Source: JAGVPT01 sp964642725
GTDB lineage: Bacteria > Bacteroidota > Ignavibacteria > UBA10030 > UBA8401
Assembly (NCBI GenBank): GCA_964642725.1
Contig: CAZXQG010000027.1
Location: 1 to 41,512 of the forward strand
DNA length: 41,512 nt
Direction: 5' to 3'
In this document: positions 9,533-17,611 of the stretch, piece after piece
Layout: every line of letters starts with the position of its first letter
Position numbering within the stretch: the stretch's first letter is position 1
The notes under the pieces: model-generated
Databases searched by the model: none
Told to the model about the DNA's origin: nothing
What the model saw: only the letters and a program-made list of their open reading frames with translations
Made by a program: the position numbers and the translations under genes

Positions 9533-9706
9533 AATAGAAATTTCTATTCTACTGCACAAGATGGTTTTTCTGCAGCTTGACACAACTCTGTCGGTGCCAT
9601 CGGATTTTAAATAACAAAGCCTCCACCAGCTCACGCGGGCAGAGGCTTCTAGTTTTTGAATGTACGTCCCCCCATGCTAGGAACCCTTGCTGCGGTCAGC
9701 CGGGGT
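9533..9706. promoter_or_regulatory. Structured leader-like region upstream of the hybrid kinase
   Basis: Three inverted structures occur upstream of the kinase start. (1) A perfect 16-base palindrome, AATAGAAATTTCTATT, at 9533-9548, immediately after TTGACA on the + strand. (2) Arms AAGCCTC (9617-9623) and GAGGCTT (9642-9648), followed on the minus strand by TGTTATTT, so this could be a weak terminator or attenuator. (3) A two-part stem ACCC-GCTG-CAGC-GGGT at 9683-9706 with a CGGT loop. Read on the minus strand, hairpin 3 precedes hairpin 2, which precedes the kinase by about 260 bases. That would fit a leader or a short RNA, but I do not recognise a riboswitch class. Confidence 0.3.
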
Positions 9707-9945
9707 AGACATGTGATGCGAGGAATATGAGAACATTTTGCTTGATAGTCAATTTTGGAATCAGAGTGATATCACGACTTTCACACTAATTTCCGAAACG
9801 ATTTATGGCGTGTATTATAATAGAGTAAGAATCAAAGCTCCGCTTGCTCAGGATGAGCCGTCGCGGCGGAGTCGAAGGGACCAGTTTAGCATCGCTTGGT
9901 CTTCACATTCATTCATAAGACCCCACAACCGTTCTGCATTATTCC

Positions 9946-9995
9946 TTGACATTTTTCTGCCGATGCTGTATTCTGTATGTTCACTATGTCATAGT
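9946..9995 (+). promoter_or_regulatory. Sigma-70-like promoter with overlapping palindromic operator
   Basis: TTGACA at 9946-9951, a 17-base spacer, then TATTCT at 9969-9974. This is a near-consensus housekeeping promoter. The palindrome ACTATG-T-CATAGT (9983-9995) lies at the expected transcription start, the usual place for a repressor site. TATGTCATA-type palindromes resemble operators of PadR-like regulators, but no regulator gene is next to it. The first plausible gene downstream is the 58-residue membrane protein at 10226, which leaves a leader of about 240 bases. Confidence 0.5.
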
Positions 9996-10225
9996 TCAGA
10001 AAGGCGCGGGCCGTACAACTGCGTCCGGGAGCAACCCGCCAGCGCAAGCGGAGCAGCGAAAAAGACCTCTATTAGAAAAGACGGTTGTATTGTCGGCGGC
10101 TCGTTCAAAGGAATTAAGGCAGCCTGGGACATCCAGATTCTGGATTCTCGACGAGTCGCCGGAATAGCGACGCAATCGTCGGGGTATTAAACCCAATAGA
10201 GAATAAAATCTTAGAAGACGGTGCA

Positions 10226-10402
10226 ATGAATAAACATTATTATTTGGTCATTGGGCAATTTGCCATGGCAATCAGCATTCTTTTAAATAATTTCATAAAA
10301 GGAAGCGATCTCATTTCCTTCATCGTGGGGTTCCTTACCGGTTTATCAATAGTATTCAACATCGCTTTTGCTGTGAGATTAAGAATAGAAAGATCAAGCT
10401 AG
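10226..10402 (+). CDS. Small two-helix membrane protein (58 residues)
   Basis: ATG at 10226 to TAG at 10400-10402. The peptide begins MNKHYYLVIGQFAMAISILL and ends with a basic tail (AVRLRIERSS). It contains two hydrophobic segments (about residues 6-22 and 31-50) joined by a short NNFIKGSDL turn, so it is a hairpin inner-membrane protein with both ends probably cytoplasmic. Small proteins of this style are common beside small transcriptional regulators in FCB and Firmicutes genomes, and their function is generally unknown. A weak AGAAGACGG lies upstream. The strong promoter at 9946 points toward it. The last bases of its stop codon coincide with the left end of the family-1 repeat at 10400. 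Confidence 0.6.
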   Translation: MNKHYYLVIGQFAMAISILLNNFIKGSDLISFIVGFLTGLSIVFNIAFAVRLRIERSS

Positions 10403-10540
10403 TGCTGTTTCTAAAAAATAATCTTGTATTTTTGTAAGCGTGTTCATCCTGTCCCGAAGGAATCGCTTTGGGAAGTAAGCGATCCCGCTCGAAGAGCGGG
10501 AGAGCGCATCTGGCGAAGCCATCTCCCAAAGGTCGCGGAC
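10400..10540. repeat. Dispersed repeat, family 1 left end joined to a family-2 core
   Basis: It starts with TAGTGCTGTTTCTAAAA, the same terminus as at 74 and 11920. From about 10434 it continues as a hairpin-rich segment whose reverse complement closely matches the interior of the element at 17283-17388. The shared parts include GATGGCTTCGCCAGATGCGC, the CCCGCTCTTCGAGCGGG hairpin, and CGGGACAGGATGAAC. It is a composite, or a recombinant of the two repeat families. It sits between the 58-residue gene and the YncE-like gene. Confidence 0.55.
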
Positions 10541-10623
10541 ATAGCCATCATCGATTTTAAGATGTTCAGGATTGTAGGAAATTATTCATATCAAATATTT
10601 CACAAATCACCAAGGAGAATCAA

Positions 10624-11652
10624 ATGAAAACATTCTTCACACTCGTTGCCCTGCTTTTCGGGGCATGTATCAGCAGGACGCTGCAGGCGCAAACCTTTAC
10701 GGTTCAGAAATACAGCATCGGCGGTGAAGGGGGAACGGATTATCTGACCGCAGAACCCGGTACCGGACGGGTCTTTGTCTCTCGCGGTTCGCACGTGATG
10801 GTGCTCGATGGAAATAAAGGTACGGTGCTCGGCGATATTCTGGAAACACCGAACACTCACGGAATTGCACTTGTCGCAAAATACAATCACGGGTTCACAA
10901 CCAACCGCGGCGATTCCACGCTCTCTATGTTCGACCTTGCAACACTCGCCACGATCAAGAAAATCAAGATTCCGGCCGGCGGACAGGACGGAATTATGTA
11001 TGATGATTTCACCGACCGCATCATTCTGACCAACCACAGTAATCCCGGTACAGCGACTGCGGTCGATCCAAACACGGGAGCTATTACGGGGGAAGCCCAG
11101 CTTGAAGACAATTCACCCGAAGGCGCTGCGAGCGACGGGAAAGGGAAACTTTTCGTCAACTTGGAAAGAAAGAACTCTATCCAGACAGTCGACGCAAAAA
11201 CAATGAAGGCACTCGGCGTGTGGTCTCTGGATTCCTGCGATGGACCGACGGGGATAGCCTATGACCGGACCACCGACAGAATCTTTACCGGTTGCGGCAA
11301 AATGTCTGCTGTCGTTAACCCGGCAACCGGTAAGATTGTGGCAACAATACCAAACGGCGAAGGTGTTGACGCACTCGGCTGGGATCCGTCCGAGAAGTTG
11401 ATATATATTCCGGCGGGACGCGACAGCAGCGTAACCATCGTTCACGAAGATTCGCCCGACCACTACAGCGTCGTTGCTACTGTTACCACGATGACCGGCG
11501 CAAAAACGATTTCCGTCGATCCCATAAAGCATGTGGCGTACCTGTTCCAACCGCAATACGGCCCAGCTCCGGCAGATGCACCATTGGATCGAAACGGCCG
11601 GCGCCCGCGCGGACCGGTTATAGGCGCATATCTTATTGTCATAAAACATTGA
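10624..11652 (+). CDS. Exported YncE/YVTN-type beta-propeller protein
   Basis: A 342-residue protein. ATG 10624 follows CAAGGAG by 7 bases. The signal peptide covers residues 1 to about 22 (MKTFFTLVALLFGACISRTLQA). The rest is made of about seven repeats of the kind found in YncE and surface-layer YVTN propellers: a G-I-A/G-I-M-Y-D segment, then an R-I-F/K-L-F-V strand, then a D-x-x-T-G/D-A-K-T-M strand (e.g. GIAYDRTTDRIFTG, VVNPATGKIVATI). Relatives are periplasmic or secreted scaffold or binding proteins of largely unknown role. No catalytic motif is visible. The last 40 residues are proline- and arginine-rich (PADAPLDRNGRRPRGP). A strong terminator follows at 11802-11842. Confidence 0.85.
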   Translation: MKTFFTLVALLFGACISRTLQAQTFTVQKYSIGGEGGTDYLTAEPGTGRVFVSRGSHVMVLDGNKGTVLGDILETPNTHGIALVAKYNHGFTTNRGDSTLSMFDLATLATIKKIKIPAGGQDGIMYDDFTDRIILTNHSNPGTATAVDPNTGAITGEAQLEDNSPEGAASDGKGKLFVNLERKNSIQTVDAKTMKALGVWSLDSCDGPTGIAYDRTTDRIFTGCGKMSAVVNPATGKIVATIPNGEGVDALGWDPSEKLIYIPAGRDSSVTIVHEDSPDHYSVVATVTTMTGAKTISVDPIKHVAYLFQPQYGPAPADAPLDRNGRRPRGPVIGAYLIVIKH

Positions 11653-11667
11653 TGCCGAACGAAAGCT

Positions 11668-11799
11668 ATGACCGTATCTTCATCACGCAAAGCAGCACTT
11701 AATGCCGGGAAAAAAGCCTCGAAAGAAGCGAGCGAGTCAATGTCGGCTAAAGACCGTGGGAATCAGGAGGCTGACGGCGAATCCTCACATGCAAGATAG
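11668..11799 (+). CDS. Possible small Lys/Ser-rich protein (43 residues)
   Basis: An open frame ATG 11668 to TAG 11797-11799, 15 bases after the propeller gene and before its terminator. The peptide begins MTVSSSRKAALNAGKKASKE and is hydrophilic, with many Ser, Lys and Ala residues. The start lacks a good ribosome-binding site and I recognise no family. It could equally be untranslated 3' sequence or a degraded C-terminus. Confidence 0.25.
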   Translation: MTVSSSRKAALNAGKKASKEASESMSAKDRGNQEADGESSHAR

Positions 11800-11801
11800 G
11801 G

Positions 11802-11842
11802 AAATGGATGGAGGCCAGAGGATCTGGCCTCTTCCATTTTAA
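11802..11842 (+). terminator. Strong Rho-independent terminator
   Basis: A long stem: AAATGGA and GGAGGCCAG pair with CTGGCCTC and TCCATTT around an AGGAT loop, followed by TTTT. It ends the YncE-like transcript. Confidence 0.85.
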
Positions 11843-11919
11843 GAAAAACAACTACGCCGTATAATTTCTCGTACATCAACATCTGCGCCGTCGATGATAT
11901 TCGAATCATGAAAACAAAT

Positions 11920-12035
11920 TAGTGCCGTTTCTAAAAAGTAACCTTGTGTTATTATAAACGTGTTCATCCTGAGCAAAGCCGCGACGGATGACGATAGATT
12001 ACAAAATACAAAATTTATTTTGGGAAGCGGCATTA
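11920..12035. repeat. MITE-like element, family 1, copy with both ends
   Basis: A 116-bp element with inverted ends: TAGTGCCGTTTCTAAAA at 11920 and the complement of TAATGCCGCTTCCCAAAA ending at 12035. Both ends carry TA. A diverged full-length relative lies at 36961-37072, sharing the CGTTCATCCT, GATGA-AGATT and TTTATTTTGG blocks. It is non-coding and lies between the propeller gene and the GH2 gene. Confidence 0.6.
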
Positions 12036-12237
12036 GCCATCGCAGGTTTGCCAACTCCTCCACACATCCGCAGTTCTCTTAAGATTGCACTTCACATTCT
12101 GTTCCGATCTGCCTAATGAAGATTGTTTTGTTGAACAGAAAGCGATATTCCAGAGAAGAGATTGTTGCTGATTTCTTGTCCTGCTGCATGTAAACTTATT
12201 TCAATGGCAATATTGTGATTCTTGTTTTATGATAGAA

Positions 12238-12268
12238 TTTGAAGTTTATGAATAGTACCTTATTTTCG
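12238..12268 (+). promoter_or_regulatory. Bacteroidota-style promoter candidate for the GH2 gene
   Basis: TTTG at 12238-12241, a 19-base spacer, then TATTTTCG at 12261-12268, close to the TTTG-N19-TAnnTTTG pattern of Bacteroides promoters. It lies about 45 bases before the GH2 start, and AAAGGAG follows at about 12297-12303. Other promoters in this window look sigma-70-like (TTGACA/TATATT), so this assignment is tentative. Confidence 0.3.
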
Positions 12269-12314
12269 CTGTTTTTCAAATATTTCACACCGTAAAGAAA
12301 GGAGCGCGCGCAAA

Positions 12315-14990
12315 ATGCATAAAAAAATTTTTGCGGTCCCAATGCTTATCTTGATTTTGTCAGGAATGTCAGGCTCCGCCCCCTTCTGTCTGTCTGCACA
12401 GACAAACTTGTATGACCGCGCTCAAAACCGGTACGAATTAAACTCCGGTTGGTTGTGCATGAATATCCAAAAAGTAAAATCATCGGGGGAAGAGTTGTCC
12501 GCTCCCACGTTTCCGTTATCACGGTGGATCCCCGCAACGGTGCCGGGAACAGTATTGACAACCTTATTGGATAACAAACTCATTCCCGACCCTTTTTATG
12601 GAATGAATAATCAGAAAATTCCCGATATCTATGAGACAGGACGGGATTATTACACATTCTGGTTTGTAAAAAATTTTCAGGAAAAGGCTCCGACCGGCAG
12701 CGAACAGGTTTGGCTTCGCTTCCGGGGAGTTAATTACGGCTGTGATGTCTATTTCAACGGGCACAAACTGAACAAAGCAACTCATCGCGGAATGTTTTTG
12801 CGTCAATCCTATAACATCACTTCCTTCCTTTCGACGGATGGAAAGAACCGGCTCGCCGTGTTGGTCTATCCTCCCGACCCTGTCGGCAATCCCAACGGCG
12901 GGCAAGGAGGCGATGGCACGATCGGTCGCAATGTCTCTAACCAGTACGTGGCAGGATGGGATTGGATCCAACCCGTCCGCGACCGGAACACCGGTATATG
13001 GGATAAAGTGACAATTGAAAAAACGAATACCGTTTGCATAAACAATCCGTACGTCATGACGTTTGTTCCCGGCAAGAGATTCCCGGGGCAGCCTCAGGCT
13101 CCGGCAATCATCAGGGCGAGTGCTGAAATTGAAAATCCGACCGACACACCGGTCCATGGCACTGCGCAATATGTTCTTGAAGGAAATGTAATTGGTAAAG
13201 AAGTGGTACTGCAGCCCAACTCTGCGACGGAAATACAATTGCCCGATTACACATTGAGAAATCCGAAATTATGGTGGCCCAACGGATACGGCGAGCAATC
13301 ATTATATACGTTGAAATTTCAATTCATAAACAGTGATAAGCAATTACTCGATGAACAAGCGGTCACCGCAGGGGTGCGTGAAATTCAAACCCAATGGAAT
13401 AGCCATACGAACAGCCGCGAGGTGCTGGTGAACGGGCAGAGAGTTTTTATCAAAGGGGGCGACTGGATTATTTCGGACGCTATGCTTCGGTTCTCACGGG
13501 AACGGTACGATGCGGAGATACGGTTTCATCGTGACATGAATGTGAACTTGATACGAATATGGGGAGGCGCAATTACCGAAAGGCCGGAATTCTATGACGC
13601 ATGCGATAAATACGGGATACTTGTCTTCCAGGACTTGTGGATTTCGGGGGATTGCAACGGCAAATGGTTCGATTTGTCAAAAAAGGAAGACCAGTGGACA
13701 CGGCGCCGGTATCCCGACGACCACAGATTATTCCTCGCGTCTTTTGTTGACCAGGTGAAAATGAATCGCAACCATCCTTCCCTTGCATTCTACTGCGGCG
13801 GCAACGAGATACCTCCCCCTGAAGATATTCTGTTTGCCATAAAGGATTCATTGCTCCCGGTGTTAGACAGTTCTCGTTATTTTTTTCAGTATTCGAATGT
13901 TGACAGCATGTCCTACAATTCCATCGGCGGAAACGGGGACGGTCCGTATCGCATCGAGCCGGTCAATTTCTTCTGGGAAAATCATTTCTTCCCCTTCAAT
14001 TCTGAAATCGGATCGGTGGGAATGGGAGACTACGAATCGCTGGAACGTTTTATTCCTCCGGATGACATGGCGCTGCCCGATTTTGCAAACAACAAGATAG
14101 ATTCCGTGTGGAGATACCATAAATACAGCGGCTACGGAAAATTCATTGATGCATACGGAAAACCTGCTGACGTAAAAGATTTTGCCGAAAAGGCGCAGCT
14201 GGTCAATTATGACCAGTACAGGGCGCTTATGGAAGGACACATCGATCACATGTGGGATTGGTATACCGGGGTCATTATCTGGAAGACTCAAAATCCGTGG
14301 ACGGCATTCCGCGGCCAGATGTACGATTACTACCTCGACCCCAATGCGTGTCTCTACGGCTTGCATCATGCAAACGAGCCGTTGCACCCGATGTATAATC
14401 CTGCCGACGGAATGCTTGTGGTGGCGAATCACACGTACTCTCCCTACCACGATCTTTTGCTGCAAGCCAAAGCGTATGATATGGCGGGCAAAGATACTCT
14501 CGTCTTCCAATGGTTCATTGAGATAAGTCCTGCGTCAGTGCAGAAAATTAATTCAATAAAAGAAACCGTAGTTAAATTATTTTCTTCTCAGGGAGGCTTT
14601 TTGTCCTTACGGCTGATCAACACTTCCCGGACAGTTTTGAGCGAAAACCTTTACTGGCTGCCTGATTCGACCGGCAATTACACCGGATTGCAGCATATAG
14701 CAAAAGCTGAAGTAAAAGCGAAAGCCAGGCAGGCAAGCGAGGGAAAAGTCGAGGTCACGATACATAATCCTGCAGGGCGGCCGATTGCGTTTTTTAACCG
14801 CATTTCGTTGGTCGATTCCAGGACGAAGAAAAGGATTTTGCCTGTGTTCTACAGCGACAATTATGTTTCGGTATTACCCGGCGAAGAAAAAACAGTCGTC
14901 ATTGAATATACATCAACCGCGAACACTGCGGATGCCATGGTTTCTATCAACGGCTGGAATATGGATGAACAGTATCTCAATATAAAATAA
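12315..14990 (+). CDS. Exported GH2 glycoside hydrolase (beta-mannosidase/exo-glucosaminidase type)
   Basis: An 891-residue exo-acting glycosidase. The signal peptide is residues 1 to about 28. An N-terminal sugar-binding/jelly-roll domain follows (WIPATVPGTVLTTLL, PDPFYGMN, VWLRFRGVNYGCDVYFNG), then an Ig-like domain (about 250-360), then the TIM barrel from about 370. Two catalytic glutamates are visible. The acid/base is Glu498 in YCGGNEIPP and the nucleophile is probably Glu564 in FNSEIGS. The early W-x-P-x-T-V-P-G-T, the G-W-D-W-I-Q-P-V-R-D motif and the later MWDWYTGVIIWKTQNPWTAFRG place it nearer exo-beta-glucosaminidase/endo-beta-mannosidase members than beta-galactosidases. It has no sorting domain, so it is probably periplasmic. 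It stands alone with its own terminator and is not in a polysaccharide-utilisation cluster. Confidence 0.9.
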   Translation: MHKKIFAVPMLILILSGMSGSAPFCLSAQTNLYDRAQNRYELNSGWLCMNIQKVKSSGEELSAPTFPLSRWIPATVPGTVLTTLLDNKLIPDPFYGMNNQKIPDIYETGRDYYTFWFVKNFQEKAPTGSEQVWLRFRGVNYGCDVYFNGHKLNKATHRGMFLRQSYNITSFLSTDGKNRLAVLVYPPDPVGNPNGGQGGDGTIGRNVSNQYVAGWDWIQPVRDRNTGIWDKVTIEKTNTVCINNPYVMTFVPGKRFPGQPQAPAIIRASAEIENPTDTPVHGTAQYVLEGNVIGKEVVLQPNSATEIQLPDYTLRNPKLWWPNGYGEQSLYTLKFQFINSDKQLLDEQAVTAGVREIQTQWNSHTNSREVLVNGQRVFIKGGDWIISDAMLRFSRERYDAEIRFHRDMNVNLIRIWGGAITERPEFYDACDKYGILVFQDLWISGDCNGKWFDLSKKEDQWTRRRYPDDHRLFLASFVDQVKMNRNHPSLAFYCGGNEIPPPEDILFAIKDSLLPVLDSSRYFFQYSNVDSMSYNSIGGNGDGPYRIEPVNFFWENHFFPFNSEIGSVGMGDYESLERFIPPDDMALPDFANNKIDSVWRYHKYSGYGKFIDAYGKPADVKDFAEKAQLVNYDQYRALMEGHIDHMWDWYTGVIIWKTQNPWTAFRGQMYDYYLDPNACLYGLHHANEPLHPMYNPADGMLVVANHTYSPYHDLLLQAKAYDMAGKDTLVFQWFIEISPASVQKINSIKETVVKLFSSQGGFLSLRLINTSRTVLSENLYWLPDSTGNYTGLQHIAKAEVKAKARQASEGKVEVTIHNPAGRPIAFFNRISLVDSRTKKRILPVFYSDNYVSVLPGEEKTVVIEYTSTANTADAMVSINGWNMDEQYLNIK

Positions 14991-15023
14991 AATCGCAAGC
15001 GAACTGCCTAAAGAACCGTTAAA

Positions 15024-15065
15024 AAAAATCCCAATCAGTTAAATCCGGTTGGGATTTTTGTTTTT
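15024..15065 (+). terminator. Terminator of the GH2 gene
   Basis: AAAATCCCAA and TTGGGATTTTT arms with a 14-base loop, followed by GTTTTT. A typical Rho-independent terminator 34 bases after the GH2 stop. It may also serve the convergent T9SS cargo gene. Confidence 0.85.
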
Positions 15066-15131
15066 CAATTTGTTGTATGCGAGATACCGTGCCGCCGTCA
15101 ACTCCCGAACCGAAGACGAACACGCTTCTCA

Positions 15132-17009
15132 CTATTGCATGAGCAGCATTTTGTTTGTCATGACATAGCTTCCCGCCCGCAGCCGGTAAAAGTAGACCCC
15201 GCTCGAAAGCCTGTTCCCACTGAAACTAACCGTGTATTTGCCGGCATTTTGACGCGCATTGACCAGAGTAGTAACTTTTCTCCCGAGGACATCATACACC
15301 GACAGCGTCACGAGGCTTCCGGCAGGAATTTCATAGCTGATGATGGTCGAAGGATTGAACGGATTCGGGTAATTCTCATAAAGCCAATAACGATTTGGTA
15401 GCATGTTGGCAGTGGACCTGACTCCTGTAGGCGTTTTGTACGGCCGGACTACAACTGTGACGTGGGCGCCGTAGCTTCTGGTCTCGGTCTCCGTGGCAGA
15501 GGTGACTATTACCGTGTCGTTGTGAGAGTCTCCTGTGAAAAGATAACTGCTGTCGCCCCCGCTGAATGTTGAATTCGTGGTAACTTTGAATATCGGGTAT
15601 AAATCGACTCCATCCGTCCATGTCCCGCTAGTGTCATTCTCCGTAGTCCCGCTGTTCGATTTCTCATATGTCTTTACAAAAGATGCGCCGTCAGTGTAAA
15701 CGGCTGAGGTGAAGGTTATTCCTCCGAGTTGGGATGGCAAACCGAAAAGATAAGGTTGTAATGTGAAGTCAGCATCCTTGGAAATCCCGCCATCCGTAAT
15801 TTGGGTTTGCGTGTAATAGTCTGCCACCTCATCCTGTAATATCTTCTTTGTTTCCGAAATTGTGACATTGCCACCGCCTCCGAGACTTTTATCATTCGTG
15901 ATTGATGTATCGGTGAATATTCCTGCCATATACACTTTATAGCTGGCATCTGATTGATACCTATCGTCATAAAAATAGTAGTAATTGTTGGCGGGGTCAT
16001 CGTTTACCTTATGGTCATCGGAAGATAAATGTTCCGTAACATCCAGTTCCCAATCATTCACGAGCGGTTCGCCGATAGCTACAATGGCATTTCCCGACGA
16101 TCCTCGTGTTTTGTGTGAAGGATTGAAGTACGGATAGTAGACCGCTTTCAGTGTTGCCACGCCGCCAGTACTCCCCGCGGTGAAGTTCGATGTTGCATTT
16201 CCGTTCTCGTCGGTCTGCACGTTTATCGGATTAAACGTCCCTTTGGTGGCGGTAAGATTAAGCGTTCTGTTCGCCAGCGGAACGGTGCCGTCCGTCCCGT
16301 CGCAATCACTCACCTGGAACATAACCGGAATGGTTTGTCCTCCATTGACGCTCGGCTGTGACGGTGTAACGGTTATCTGCGCGCTGAGAGCAACCGTGTT
16401 GTCGTTGTTCCTGAGATTTTTTTGAAACGTGCGGATTTTGTCGAACACCGGTTCTATGCTCGAACAGGCAGTAGCAGCTGCTGCTTCGGCGCCGGCCGCA
16501 TTCGCAAAATCTGCATTACCCGCAGCTATTTGTGCTCTTGAGTATCCGTCTTCGAGATAAACGTGGAAGTGGTACTGCCCGCCCGAGCTGTCGAGCGCAG
16601 CCCAGATCAAATAGTCAACACCAGGAATCGAGCCGTTGGGTGGAATATCTCCGGACCAGTAGTTCTGCAAATGCACACGTACAAGCGTGTCCGCCAAGGT
16701 GGAGATTTGCGACGCCAACGAACCGTCAGACCACCTGACACAACCCTTTTCGGGATCATTGTTCTCTATGGCAGCCAGTGAAACGAATACGTCTCCCAAA
16801 GAAACCCAATTTAAGAAAGCATTCTCCTCTGCCACAGTTGAATACCGTCCGGTTGAATCTGTCGGTGGCTGGGTGACGTTCATTTGAAGGCCGTAGATCG
16901 TAACAAAAGGCGGAGGACAATCGTCGCAGCCGCTCGGCTGTGCCTTCACAATATTGTGACAGAAAAACAGTGCTGCAAAAGCCACAACAATCTTTGCCAT
17001 CGGTTTCAT
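15132..17009 (-). CDS. Secreted T9SS cargo with Ig-like domain
   Basis: A 625-residue protein. ATG 17009 is preferred over an upstream ATG because AGGGAG precedes it and a signal peptide starts there (MKPMAKIVVAFAALFFCHNI...KA). After the signal comes P-S-G-C-D-D-C-P-P-P and a region of unknown fold (about 25-195). An invasin/Ig-like module follows at about 215-310 (VTPSQPSVNGGQTIPVMFQV, ANRTLNLTATKGTF, TDENGNATSNFTAG). It matches modules that speak of added gains and losses in bacterial adhesins. A long unknown beta-rich stretch then leads to the T9SS type A sorting domain at about 540-625 (ENYPNPFNPS, VYDVLGRKV, SSGVYFYRL, MLLMQ end). It is probably cell-surface or released. The function is not recognisable; adhesion is a guess from the Ig module. 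Confidence 0.8.
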   Translation of the reverse strand: MKPMAKIVVAFAALFFCHNIVKAQPSGCDDCPPPFVTIYGLQMNVTQPPTDSTGRYSTVAEENAFLNWVSLGDVFVSLAAIENNDPEKGCVRWSDGSLASQISTLADTLVRVHLQNYWSGDIPPNGSIPGVDYLIWAALDSSGGQYHFHVYLEDGYSRAQIAAGNADFANAAGAEAAAATACSSIEPVFDKIRTFQKNLRNNDNTVALSAQITVTPSQPSVNGGQTIPVMFQVSDCDGTDGTVPLANRTLNLTATKGTFNPINVQTDENGNATSNFTAGSTGGVATLKAVYYPYFNPSHKTRGSSGNAIVAIGEPLVNDWELDVTEHLSSDDHKVNDDPANNYYYFYDDRYQSDASYKVYMAGIFTDTSITNDKSLGGGGNVTISETKKILQDEVADYYTQTQITDGGISKDADFTLQPYLFGLPSQLGGITFTSAVYTDGASFVKTYEKSNSGTTENDTSGTWTDGVDLYPIFKVTTNSTFSGGDSSYLFTGDSHNDTVIVTSATETETRSYGAHVTVVVRPYKTPTGVRSTANMLPNRYWLYENYPNPFNPSTIISYEIPAGSLVTLSVYDVLGRKVTTLVNARQNAGKYTVSFSGNRLSSGVYFYRLRAGSYVMTNKMLLMQ

Positions 17010-17260
17010 GCAGATCTCCCTGTGTATGATGAGTGGGTCTCCATTAGATCGTTCGATGCCGATTGCATATTCGGTATTCACGAACATGGCTGAGAAAAGC
17101 TAAGGCCGGGTTAGCTACTGTACTGTAAGCGCGTTTGGAATTGTTTGATGGCAAATATCAACCGATGGATTCTCTTCATTTACCATGGCCGATGTATGTC
17201 AAAATACACAAATCCTTGTGTTAGTCAAGGAATTTAGCAAGAAAGGGAGGCGGAAATTAG

Positions 17261-17479
17261 TAGAACCTATCTCAAAAACATGTCACCTTATCCTTCTCCC
17301 GAAGGGATGGCTTCGCCAGATGCGCTCTCCCGCTCTTCGAGCGGGATCGCTTACTTCCCGAAGGGATCCCCTCGGGACAGGATGAACGGGCCATTTGTTC
17401 ACCCTGAGCAATCCCGTTCCGCAGAAGCGGAACGGGAGCGTCGAAGGGCTAACGCAAGCCATTTTTGAGATGGCTTCTA
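17261..17479. repeat. MITE-like element, family 2, copy 1
   Basis: A 219-bp non-coding element with inverted ends TAGAACCTATCTCAAAAA (from 17261) and the complement of TAGAAGCCATCTCAAAAATG (to 17479). The interior is a chain of small hairpins built on CCCGAAGGG, CCCGCTCTTCGAGCGGG and CCGTTCCGCAGAAGCGGAACGG. Related copies lie at 35521-35762 and 35871-36072, and an inverted core lies at 10434-10536. The TA ends suggest mobilisation by an IS630/mariner-like transposase (inference). Confidence 0.7.
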
Positions 17480-17564
17480 TATACTGCATGAAGATGATCT
17501 GGCTCACAGCTCTCTGACTTTTCCAGGGTTTTTCCCCTGTTTTTGAATATCGTAACCTTTTCTC

Positions 17565-17610
17565 TTGACATGCGGTTACTCATGTATTATATTCAACCAA
17601 AAGGTTGAAT
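17565..17610 (+). promoter_or_regulatory. Promoter and self-operator of the ArsR-family gene
   Basis: TTGACA at 17565-17570, a 17-base spacer, TATATT at 17588-17593. A perfect palindrome with 8-base arms ATTCAACC / GGTTGAAT around AAAA spans 17591-17610, overlapping the -10 box and ending one base before the ATG. The AAGG within it is the only ribosome-binding-site candidate. A bound repressor would block both polymerase and the start region. This is the classic arrangement of an ArsR-type repressor controlling itself and the genes after it. Confidence 0.75.
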
Positions 17611-17611
17611 A

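Noticed and set aside
9605..9740. preQ1-like riboswitch (GGGTTCCTAGCA ... AAAAACTAG on the minus strand)
   Set aside because: The P1 stem of preQ1-I cannot form, because the needed CCC after the loop is replaced by GGGG. The gene behind is a kinase, not a queuosine gene.
9738..10190. A 150-residue open frame on the + strand
   Set aside because: No ribosome-binding site, no recognisable motif, and it crosses the promoter/palindrome at 9946-9995. Composition looks non-coding.
12564..14510. Long minus-strand frames opposite the GH2 gene (12564-13238, 13863-14510)
   Set aside because: They lie in the shadow of a clear GH2 coding sequence and have no recognisable domains.
17280..17507. Short frames across the repeat at 17261-17479
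   Set aside because: They arise from the hairpin-rich repeat. The same peptides appear at other copies and have no start signals.
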